Shown in pieces: positions 38,297 through 44,618 of a DNA stretch of 44,618 bases. The stretch lies in NCBI GenBank assembly GCA_017481495.1, contig JAFUPC010000113.1, positions 1-44,618 on the forward strand. The letters are read 5' to 3'. The first letter of the stretch is position 1. The number at the start of each line of letters is the position of its first letter. This DNA is from Clostridia bacterium. Lineage in GTDB: Bacteria > Bacillota > Clostridia > Oscillospirales > CAG-272. The notes beneath the pieces are model-generated. The model did no database searches and was not told where the DNA came from. It was given only the letters and a program-made list of their open reading frames with translations. A program made the position numbers and the translations under genes.

Positions 38297-40291
38297 ATGC
38301 AAAGAATCGGCGTATTTGTCTGCTGGTGCGGCTCGAACATCGCCGCGACCGTCGATGTCCATGCGGTTGCCGAAGCGGCAAAGCTGGAGCCCGGCGTCGT
38401 CTTCTCCACCGACTACCAGTATATGTGCTCGCAGGCAGGTCAGAACATGATCATTGACGCGGTCAAGGAACACAAGCTGACCGGACTTGTCATCTGCTCC
38501 TGCTCCCCGCGTATGCACGAAGCCACATTCCGCAAGACTGCGGCAAACGCAGGCATCAACCCCTACATGGTCGAGATCGCGAACATCCGCGAACAGTGCT
38601 CCTGGGTTCACAAGGATATGCCCACGGGTACCGAAAAGGCCATCATTCTCGCCAAGGCCGCCATCGCCAAGGTGCATCTGAACACCCCCCTCACCCCCGG
38701 TGAATCGAAGGTCACCAAGCGTGCGCTCGTCATCGGCGGCGGTATCGCGGGCATCCAGACCGCGCTTGATATCGCGGATGCGGGTTATCCCGTTGACATC
38801 GTGGAAAAGGAACCGACCATCGGCGGCAAAATGGCGCAGCTGGACAAGACGTTCCCGACTCTCGACTGTGCCGCGTGCATTCTGACCCCGAAAATGGTCG
38901 ATGCCGCACAGAACGAAAACATCCGCATCATTTCCTACGCAAAGGTGGAAGAGGTCGGCGGCTTCGTCGGCAATTTCCATGTCAAGATCCGCAAGAAAGC
39001 GCGTTTTGTCAATGAGGACGTCTGCACCGGATGCGGTCTCTGTACCGAAAAATGTCCGCAGAAGAAGGTTCCCAATGCGTTCAACCTGAACATGGACAAC
39101 CACCGCGCCATCTACATTCCCTTTGCACAGGCTGTGCCGAAGGTCGCGGTCATCGACCCCGATTACTGCAATATGCTGAAAAACGGCAAGTGCGGTGTCT
39201 GCGCCAAGGTCTGTACCGCCGGTGCCATCGATTATAAGCAGGAAGACCAGATCATCGAAGAGGATTACGGTGCGATTGTTGCGGCGACCGGTTACAACCC
39301 CATCTCCGTCGAAAAATTCGATGAATTTGCATACAGTCAGTCCAAGGACGTCATCACGTCTCTTGAATTTGAACGTCTGACCAACGCGGCAGGCCCGACT
39401 GCGGGCAAGCTGCTCCGTCCCTCCGACGGGGAACACCCGCACACCATCGTCTTCGTACAGTGCGTGGGCTCCCGCTGTGCATCCTGCGCAGGCAAGGGAA
39501 AGGAATACTGCTCCAAGATCTGCTGTATGTACACGGCAAAGCACGCGATGCTCGTCCGCGACAAGTATCCGGACACCGAAGTCTACGTCTTCTACATCGA
39601 CGTGCGTACCCCCGGCAAGAACTTTGACGAGTTCTACCGCCGTGCCGTTGAGGAATACGGTGTTCACTACATCAAGGGTATGGTCGGCAAAGTCACACCC
39701 GAAAACGGCAAGTTAAAGGTTCAGGCATCCGACCTGCTTGCCGACCGTCAGCTCCACATCGATGCAGACCTCGTGGTTCTTGCCGCGGCAATCGAACCGG
39801 ACAAGTCCGCACGTCCGCTTGCAACGATGCTGACCGCGTCGATGGACACCAACGACTTCTTCACCGAAGCGCACCCGAAGCTCCGTCCCGTCGAATCCCC
39901 GACCGCCGGTATCTTCCTCTCCGGTGCGTGCCAGGGGCCGAAGGACATTCCCGAAACTGTCTCCCAGGCAAGTGCCGCGGCGGCAAAGGTCATCGGGCTT
40001 CTGTCCAAGAATACGCTCAAGGGCAACCCGTGTGTCGCACAGTCCGATGAACTCATGTGCAACGGCTGTTCGAGCTGCGCAAATGTCTGCCCCTACGGTG
40101 CCATCACCTATGTAAACAAAGAATTCCGTATGCCCGACCGTACCACGAAGGTGCGCCGCGTGGCATCCGTCAACCCGGCGGTCTGCCAGGGATGCGGCGC
40201 CTGCACCGTTGCCTGCCCGTCCGGTGCGATGGATTTGAACGGCTTCAAGAACAATCAGATCATGGCGGAGGTTGACGCAATATGCAAGTAA
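38297..40291 (+). CDS. hdrA: HdrA-type FAD-containing bifurcating subunit
   Basis: This 664-residue flavoprotein has an N-terminal HdrA iron-sulfur domain (C9, C11, C44, C67, C69), the FAD motif GGGIAGIQ (147-154) and the HdrA hallmark LDCAACILTPKM (about 189-200). Inserted [4Fe-4S] sites include C243, C246, C249, C253 and CGVCAKVC near 300. A C-terminal ferredoxin pair (CNGCSSCANVCPYGA and CQGCGACTVACPSGA) completes it. FAD in HdrA is the site of flavin-based electron bifurcation in methanogen and sulfate-reducer complexes. The extra C-terminal clusters offer a ferredoxin-reducing branch. GAGAGGA precedes the ATG; it overlaps the next gene by 10 bp. Confidence 0.88.
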   Translation: MQRIGVFVCWCGSNIAATVDVHAVAEAAKLEPGVVFSTDYQYMCSQAGQNMIIDAVKEHKLTGLVICSCSPRMHEATFRKTAANAGINPYMVEIANIREQCSWVHKDMPTGTEKAIILAKAAIAKVHLNTPLTPGESKVTKRALVIGGGIAGIQTALDIADAGYPVDIVEKEPTIGGKMAQLDKTFPTLDCAACILTPKMVDAAQNENIRIISYAKVEEVGGFVGNFHVKIRKKARFVNEDVCTGCGLCTEKCPQKKVPNAFNLNMDNHRAIYIPFAQAVPKVAVIDPDYCNMLKNGKCGVCAKVCTAGAIDYKQEDQIIEEDYGAIVAATGYNPISVEKFDEFAYSQSKDVITSLEFERLTNAAGPTAGKLLRPSDGEHPHTIVFVQCVGSRCASCAGKGKEYCSKICCMYTAKHAMLVRDKYPDTEVYVFYIDVRTPGKNFDEFYRRAVEEYGVHYIKGMVGKVTPENGKLKVQASDLLADRQLHIDADLVVLAAAIEPDKSARPLATMLTASMDTNDFFTEAHPKLRPVESPTAGIFLSGACQGPKDIPETVSQASAAAAKVIGLLSKNTLKGNPCVAQSDELMCNGCSSCANVCPYGAITYVNKEFRMPDRTTKVRRVASVNPAVCQGCGACTVACPSGAMDLNGFKNNQIMAEVDAICK

Positions 40292-40740
40292 ACGAATCGA
40301 ATATCGTCGCAAACGAAGAATTCCGCCCGAAAATCGTCGCGTTCTGCTGCAACTGGTGCTCCTACGCGGGTGCTGACCTTGCGGGCAACAACCGGCTTGC
40401 GTATCCGGCGGACATCAAGATCATCCGTGTCCCCTGCTCCTGCCGTGTCAATCCGATGTTCATTCTCCGTGCGTTCCAGCGCGGAGCGGACGGCGTGATC
40501 CTGTGCGGCTGTCATCCGGGCGACTGCCACTACACCTCCGGCAACTACTACACCCGCCGCAGAATGGCGATGCTGTTCTCCATGCTCAATTATCTGGGCA
40601 TTGAAAAGGAACGCACGCGCGTGGAATGGGTCTCCGCCGCAGAGGGTGCGAAGTTCGCCGCAACCATGCAGGACTTCGCCGAAAAAGTCAAGGCCCTTGG
40701 CCCCAACAAGAGACTGGAGGATTTAAGATGCAAACAGTAA
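40282..40740 (+). CDS. flxD: FlxD/MvhD-type [2Fe-2S] electron-transfer subunit
   Basis: This 152-residue MvhD/FlpD-family protein links an electron-input module to HdrA. Conserved cysteines are C22, C23 and C26 (CCNWCSYAGAD), C52 and C54 (CSCRVNP), and C75, C77 and C82 (CGCHPGDCHY), followed by GNYYTRRR, the family signature. It begins inside hdrA and ends inside the next gene, so it is tightly coupled. The absence of MvhA/MvhG hydrogenase subunits nearby, and the presence of the three following genes, point to the Flx (NADH) input rather than H2. Confidence 0.88.
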   Translation: MQVNESNIVANEEFRPKIVAFCCNWCSYAGADLAGNNRLAYPADIKIIRVPCSCRVNPMFILRAFQRGADGVILCGCHPGDCHYTSGNYYTRRRMAMLFSMLNYLGIEKERTRVEWVSAAEGAKFAATMQDFAEKVKALGPNKRLEDLRCKQ

Positions 40741-41714
40741 CCCGCGAAACCCTGCTTGATAAGGCTTCCGCTCTGCTCGCCTCCGGAGAAGTCAGCCGTG
40801 TTCTCGGCTGGAAAAAGGGCGAATTTGCCTATGACGTGACCCCGGCAGTGTTTGAATCTGCCGAAGAAATGGAAAAGGATTTCGTTTACGACATCTTCTC
40901 CGGTGCGAACTTTTCCAAATATCTCATCAAAGAAACCGCGAAAGAGGGCAAAGTGCTTGTGTTCCTCAAGCCCTGCGACAGCTACTCGTTCAATCAGCTT
41001 CTGACCGAGCACCGCTTTGACCGCGAAAAGGTCTATGCCATCGGCATTCCCTGTGACGGTATGATGGACGCATCCACCGTAAAGGCACTCGCGCCCGAAG
41101 GACTCGTTTCCGCGGAACGGGATGGCGATAATCTCGTCATTCATACCCTGTATGACGGCGACAAAATTCTTCCTTATGCGGACAATCTTCCCGACCGCTG
41201 CCGGCACTGCAAGAGCAAAAAGGTCGTCGCTTATGACGAAATGCTCGGCGAGAACGGCGATGTCGTTGATTCCCATCGGTTTGACGAGGTCGCAGAACTG
41301 GAAGCCATGAGTGAGGACGCGCGTTTTGCGTTCTGGCAGAATGAGCTGTCCCGCTGTATCCGCTGCAACGCCTGCCGCGACGTCTGTCCCGCCTGCACCT
41401 GTGAAAAGTGCGTGTTTGACAACCCGAAATCCGGTGTGGAGAACAAGGCAATTTCCGACAGCTATGAGGAAAAGATGTTCCACATCATCCGCGCGTTCCA
41501 CGTTGCCGGACGCTGTACCGACTGCGGCGAATGCTCCCGTGTCTGCCCGCAGAACATCCCCCTGCATCTTCTGAACCGTAAGTTCATTTACGATATTGAC
41601 CGCAATTACGGCGATTATATGGCAGGTGCCGAAGAAGGCTCCCGCGCGCCGTTGGTCAACTACAAGACCGAAGACCCCGAAGCCGCAGACGTTCTGGAAA
41701 GAGGTGACAAATGA
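40728..41714 (+). CDS. flxC: FlxC-like 4Fe-4S dicluster protein
   Basis: This 328-residue iron-sulfur protein has an N-terminal alpha/beta domain with a LKPCDSYSF segment (C83) and a CRHC pair (158-161), similar to F420-hydrogenase beta-type and AsrA-type proteins. A C-terminal dicluster domain follows: C210, C213, C216, C220 with extra C223, C225 and C228, and C263, C266, C269, C273 (CTDCGECSRVCPQ). In Hdr-Flx loci of sulfate reducers two such proteins sit between the NAD-binding FlxA and FlxD, as here. CTGGAGG precedes ATG 40728 and the gene overlaps flxD by 13 bp. The B/C naming follows gene order and is tentative. Confidence 0.75.
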   Translation: MQTVTRETLLDKASALLASGEVSRVLGWKKGEFAYDVTPAVFESAEEMEKDFVYDIFSGANFSKYLIKETAKEGKVLVFLKPCDSYSFNQLLTEHRFDREKVYAIGIPCDGMMDASTVKALAPEGLVSAERDGDNLVIHTLYDGDKILPYADNLPDRCRHCKSKKVVAYDEMLGENGDVVDSHRFDEVAELEAMSEDARFAFWQNELSRCIRCNACRDVCPACTCEKCVFDNPKSGVENKAISDSYEEKMFHIIRAFHVAGRCTDCGECSRVCPQNIPLHLLNRKFIYDIDRNYGDYMAGAEEGSRAPLVNYKTEDPEAADVLERGDK

Positions 41715-42760
41715 TGAAAAAATGTCCCGTTTCCGCGCTGAATACCGTACTTACAGCACTTTCCGGTGTTGCACCGCTGTATCTTCCGGTCAACGGAAAA
41801 GGCAAGGACACCCGCGCAAAGTATACGAAGTATGAGGACGGCATGATCTACAGCACCGCGCTGAACACTGTCCGCAGCGCCAAGGACTTCTTCTTCCCGC
41901 AGACCGAAAATCTGGTCAACTTCAAGGTGGACGGCAAGAACATCGAGATCATCGACCCGCGCGAAGAGCACGAGGATTTCATCCTGTTCGGTGTCCGCGC
42001 GTGTGACTACAAGAGCTTTGACGTGCTGGATCGCGTGTTCCTGTCGGAACCCGTTGACTCCTATTACGCCTCCCGCCGCGCACACGGTATCGTTTTCACG
42101 ATGGCTTGTACCAGACCCGCCGAGACCTGCTTCTGCACGACATTCGGCATTGACCCCTCCGAACCGCAGGGCGATGTTTCCTGCTATATGACGGAGACCG
42201 ATGTATATTTCGATGCAAAGACCGAAAAAGGCGAAGTGGTGCTCGCAAAGCTCGGCGATCTCCTTGCGGACTGTGAGGAATCCACTGTGAACGAACAGAA
42301 AGAACTGATCTCCTCCCGCATGAAGGCGCTTCCGCTTTCGTCCCTTTCCACCGAAGCATTCGGCGGCGACAAGCTTGACAAGCTCTTTGATGATCCCCGC
42401 TGGGAAAGCCTTTCCGAATCCTGTCTTGCGTGCGGCACCTGCACCTATGTCTGCCCGACCTGCCAGTGCTACGACATCAAGGATTTCGATACCGGTCACG
42501 GCGTCTGCCGCTTCCGCTGCTGGGACAGCTGTATGTATTCCGAATTCACGAAGATGTCTGCCGGACAGCCGCGTCTGACCCAGATGCAGCGCTTCCGCCA
42601 GCGCTTCATGCACAAACTGGTCTATTATCCCGCAAACAACGACGGACTGTTCAGCTGTGTCGGCTGCGGACGGTGTCTTGCCTCCTGCCCGATTTCGATG
42701 AACATCGTCAAGGTTATGAAAACACTCAGTGAGGAGGCAGAAGACAATGGCAGCAAATAA
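41711..42760 (+). CDS. flxB: FlxB-like 4Fe-4S dicluster protein (AsrA-like)
   Basis: This 349-residue protein resembles subunit A of anaerobic sulfite reductase. It has an N-terminal domain with ILFGVRACDYKSFDVLD (the RACD motif) and MACTRPAETCFC, then a 4Fe-4S dicluster region: C238, C241, C244, C248 (CLACGTCTYVCPT), a cysteine cluster near 266-274, and C316, C319, C322, C326 (CVGCGRCLASCP). It should relay electrons between FlxA and the rest of the complex. AGAGG lies at 6 bp; ATG overlaps the previous stop by 4 bp, and its 3' end overlaps flxA by 14 bp. Confidence 0.78.
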   Translation: MMKKCPVSALNTVLTALSGVAPLYLPVNGKGKDTRAKYTKYEDGMIYSTALNTVRSAKDFFFPQTENLVNFKVDGKNIEIIDPREEHEDFILFGVRACDYKSFDVLDRVFLSEPVDSYYASRRAHGIVFTMACTRPAETCFCTTFGIDPSEPQGDVSCYMTETDVYFDAKTEKGEVVLAKLGDLLADCEESTVNEQKELISSRMKALPLSSLSTEAFGGDKLDKLFDDPRWESLSESCLACGTCTYVCPTCQCYDIKDFDTGHGVCRFRCWDSCMYSEFTKMSAGQPRLTQMQRFRQRFMHKLVYYPANNDGLFSCVGCGRCLASCPISMNIVKVMKTLSEEAEDNGSK

Positions 42761-43589
42761 CCGTCCCGAAGCCCTCATTCCCGTTCTCGGTGTCGCTACG
42801 GATATCCGCATCGACACCCCCGACGTCAAGACTTTCCGCGTCGTCACGCCGGACGGCAAAAAAGCATTTATCCACAAGCCGGGGCAGTGCGCGATGCTCT
42901 CCATCCCCGGTGTTGGCGAGGCGATGTTCTCCATCACTTCCTCCCCGACCAACGAGGAATATATGGAATTTTCCATCAAGAAATGTGGCTGTCTCACCGA
43001 CTGGCTCCACGCGATGGAGGTCGGTCAGCAGATCACCATCCGCGGCCCTTACGGAAACGCTTTCCCCGTTGACACGGCGTTCGCGGGACAGAACCTGCTC
43101 TTTATCGCGGGCGGTATCGGTCTTGCGCCCCTGCGTTCCGTCATCAACTACGTCCGCCACTACCGCGACCGTTACGGCCGTGTGGACATCGTCTACGGCT
43201 CCCGCTCGATGAATGATCTTGTGGATTATCAGGAGATCATCAACGAATGGTGCAAAGAGGACGGCATCAACGTCCATCTGACCATCGACCGCGAGCAGGA
43301 GGGTTGGGACGGTCACGTCGGATTCGTTCCCAACTACGTCACGGAGCTGAATTTCCCGACCGACTGCATCGGCATCATCTGCGGTCCCCCCATCATGATC
43401 AAGTTCACGCTGGCGGCGCTCGAGAAAATGGGCTTTTCCAAGGATCAGGTCTACACGACGATGGAAATGCGCATGAAGTGCGGAATCGGCAAATGCGGCA
43501 GATGCAACATCGGCAACAAATATGTCTGCAAGGACGGCCCTGTCTTCCGCTTTGACCAGCTGGACGAGCTTCCGGAAGAATACGATTAA
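42747..43589 (+). CDS. flxA: FlxA-like FAD/NAD(P)-binding oxidoreductase subunit (AsrB/PyrK-like)
   Basis: This 280-residue ferredoxin-NAD(P)+ reductase-type protein has an FAD barrel (PGQCAMLSIPGVGEAMFSITSSP, here read in two parts near 45-67), a nucleotide-binding domain starting at FIAGGIGLAPLRS (about 110-122), and a C-terminal [2Fe-2S] motif CGIGKCGRCN...C as in AsrB and PyrK. It is the presumed NADH-oxidising entry of the Flx module. PyrK is excluded by context, as no pyrD is present. GAGGAGG-like sequence precedes ATG 42747. It is followed after 21 bp by the SdhB-like gene. Confidence 0.82.
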   Translation: MAANNRPEALIPVLGVATDIRIDTPDVKTFRVVTPDGKKAFIHKPGQCAMLSIPGVGEAMFSITSSPTNEEYMEFSIKKCGCLTDWLHAMEVGQQITIRGPYGNAFPVDTAFAGQNLLFIAGGIGLAPLRSVINYVRHYRDRYGRVDIVYGSRSMNDLVDYQEIINEWCKEDGINVHLTIDREQEGWDGHVGFVPNYVTELNFPTDCIGIICGPPIMIKFTLAALEKMGFSKDQVYTTMEMRMKCGIGKCGRCNIGNKYVCKDGPVFRFDQLDELPEEYD

Positions 43590-43610
43590 GAAATAAATGA
43601 GGTTATTTTC

Positions 43611-44285
43611 ATGGAAAATATGGTAACGATCTACCTGTTCGGCAAAGCCTACCAGGTGCCGGACAACCTGACCATCATGCGCGCGATGGAATATTCCGGT
43701 TATCAGCTGGTGCGCGGATGCGGATGCAGAAACGGCTTCTGCGGCGCGTGTGTGACCATCTACCGCATTAAGGGTCAGACCGAACTGAAAACCTGTCTTG
43801 CCTGCCAGACCAAGGTGGAAGAGGGAATGTACATTGCGACCCTGCCGTTCTTCCCGCTGGTCAAGCAGGTCTACGATATCGAAAAGATCAAGCCCACCGA
43901 GCAGATCATGATGCAGCTGTATCCCGAAATTTATGCCTGCATCGGATGCAATGCCTGCACCAAATCCTGCACGCAGGGGCTGAATGTCATGCAGTACATC
44001 GCATATGCCCAGCGCGGCGAGTACGAAAAGTGTGCGGAGGAATCCTTTGACTGTGTCATGTGCGGTGTCTGCTCCTCCCGCTGTCCGGCAGGCATCTCCC
44101 ATCCGCAGGTGGCAATGCTCGCCCGCCGTCTCAACGGCAAATATCTCGCGCCGAAGTCCGCACATCTGGACGAACGGGTACAGGAAATCAAGGACGGCAC
44201 CTTCACGGAGCTGCTTGAAGCGCTCATGCAGAAGCCCGTTTCCGAGATGAAGGAACTGTACAACAACCGCGAGATCGAAAAGTAA
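43611..44285 (+). CDS. SdhB/FrdB-like iron-sulfur subunit of a soluble fumarate reductase
   Basis: This 224-residue protein has a plant-type [2Fe-2S] domain (C37, C39, C44, C47, with C62/C65) and two [4Fe-4S] motifs: C110, C113, C116, C120 (CIGCNACTKSC) and C148, C151, C154, C158 (CVMCGVCSSRC). Classical FrdB has one [4Fe-4S] and one [3Fe-4S] cluster; here all eight cysteines are present, so two low-potential clusters are expected. There is no CCG domain, unlike methanogen TfrB, but HdrB with two CCG domains is encoded upstream. GAGG lies 11 bp before the ATG, and 16 bp separate it from the flavoprotein gene. Confidence 0.75.
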   Translation: MENMVTIYLFGKAYQVPDNLTIMRAMEYSGYQLVRGCGCRNGFCGACVTIYRIKGQTELKTCLACQTKVEEGMYIATLPFFPLVKQVYDIEKIKPTEQIMMQLYPEIYACIGCNACTKSCTQGLNVMQYIAYAQRGEYEKCAEESFDCVMCGVCSSRCPAGISHPQVAMLARRLNGKYLAPKSAHLDERVQEIKDGTFTELLEALMQKPVSEMKELYNNREIEK

Positions 44286-44301
44286 GGAGGTTTAAGAAAC
44301 G

Positions 44302-44618
44302 ATGTATCCCAGTCAGTATGAAGCATCCCTGAAGCTCGTCGAAGCTGCCAGAGAGGAAAACATTGCCTACACCCCTGCCCGCATGACCGCAGAGGAAAAG
44401 GAAAACCTGCTTGCCACCTATCACCCCGACTACAGAAAAGAAGAATTCTCCACCCTCGCATTCGGCCCGAACAAAGGAGAAAAGGTCCCGCACGAACTGT
44501 GCGAGATGCTCCAGGCACACAGCCGCATCAAGGCGGAGGATGTGGATCTGTCGAATCCCGCATATGATGTGGATGTCCTGATCATCGGCGGCGGCGGCGC
44601 AGGTTCTTCCGCGGCCAT
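44302..44618 (+). CDS. SdhA/FrdA-like flavoprotein, 5' part (cut by window edge)
   Basis: Only the first 105 codons are in the window. The FAD dinucleotide-binding motif VLIIGGGGAGSSAA lies near residues 92-105, preceded by an N-terminal extension of about 88 residues (HPDYRKEEF, FGPNKGEKVPHELCEML) that ordinary SdhA/FrdA lacks. AAGGAGG 11 bp before the ATG is a strong ribosome site. The extension is typical, as far as I recall, of flavoproteins found beside Hdr genes rather than membrane fumarate reductases; I hold that lightly. The flavoprotein would reduce fumarate with electrons from the SdhB-like partner. The catalytic Arg/His residues lie beyond the edge and cannot be checked. Confidence 0.75.
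   Translation, partial: MYPSQYEASLKLVEAAREENIAYTPARMTAEEKENLLATYHPDYRKEEFSTLAFGPNKGEKVPHELCEMLQAHSRIKAEDVDLSNPAYDVDVLIIGGGGAGSSAA

Noticed and set aside
38162..39667. 501-codon minus-strand frame opposite hdrA
   Set aside because: Antisense shadow of a gene with intact FAD and iron-sulfur motifs.
40282..40740. H2-dependent MvhADG-Hdr complex
   Set aside because: MvhD-type protein is present but no MvhA or MvhG genes occur; the Flx-type genes supply the input module.
42747..43589. PyrK (dihydroorotate dehydrogenase electron-transfer subunit)
   Set aside because: The C-terminal [2Fe-2S] pattern fits, but there is no pyrD or other pyrimidine gene; overlap with the FlxB-like gene and Hdr context favour FlxA.
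42726..44165. 479-codon minus-strand frame opposite flxA and the SdhB-like gene
   Set aside because: It spans two plus-strand genes and their ribosome sites and has no protein-family features.

Overview
The window looks like a piece of chromosome from a strictly anaerobic, fermentative Firmicute of the class Clostridia (gut Oscillospiraceae/Christensenellales-like). The reasons are the moderate GC content, near-consensus promoters (TTGACA-like, 17 bp spacer, TATAAT, very often with an extended TGG before the -10), AGGAGG-type ribosome sites, lipoproteins with a VSCG-type lipobox, and a set of H2, ferredoxin and Hdr enzymes. No tRNA, CRISPR array or intact insertion sequence was seen.

Layout, left to right. 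(1) 1-267 carries two tandem consensus promoters firing leftwards and a sequence like an rRNA operon leader, so the left edge probably sits at an rrn operon. An HD-domain protein follows. (2) 1241-6102 is a five-gene [FeFe]-hydrogenase operon: two stand-alone thioredoxin-like ferredoxins, a PAS-containing sensory (HydS-like) hydrogenase, a SpoIIE/PP2C phosphatase and a group B-type hydrogenase. (3) 6218-20759 is a patchwork of short carbohydrate and regulatory units: sugar isomerase plus SGNH hydrolase, two solute-binding lipoproteins (with a decayed duplicate of one), a double-domain class II aldolase, an SGNH pseudogene, an AraC regulator, a GH127-like enzyme, a PD-(D/E)XK nuclease-family protein, and an OmpR-type two-component system. 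(4) 20929-26500 (minus) holds a heterodimeric ABC exporter and a LytTR/GHKL two-component system, with two related hairpin elements at the 3' ends of the two operons. (5) 27503-34156 has an AI-2E family transporter, two lipoproteins (one DHHW-like), a GH78-like rhamnosidase and a Gfo/Idh-fold protein.

(6) 34595 to the right edge is the most interesting part: one long plus-strand gene train mdh - fumC - hdrB - hdrC - hdrA - flxD - flxC - flxB - flxA - SdhB-like iron-sulfur protein - SdhA-like flavoprotein (cut by the window edge). Malate dehydrogenase and fumarase would turn oxaloacetate into fumarate. The FlxABCD-HdrABC module, by analogy with the flavin-based electron-bifurcating complex of sulfate reducers, would oxidise NADH, reduce ferredoxin, and pass the high-potential electrons to the fumarate reductase pair. 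No membrane anchor is seen, so this may be a soluble, quinone-free, electron-bifurcating fumarate reductase. The hydrogenases at the other end of the window could re-oxidise the reduced ferredoxin as H2. Sites resembling the NADH-sensing Rex box lie upstream of both operons. The function of the train is inference from gene content and order; the domain assignments are read directly from cysteine motifs.
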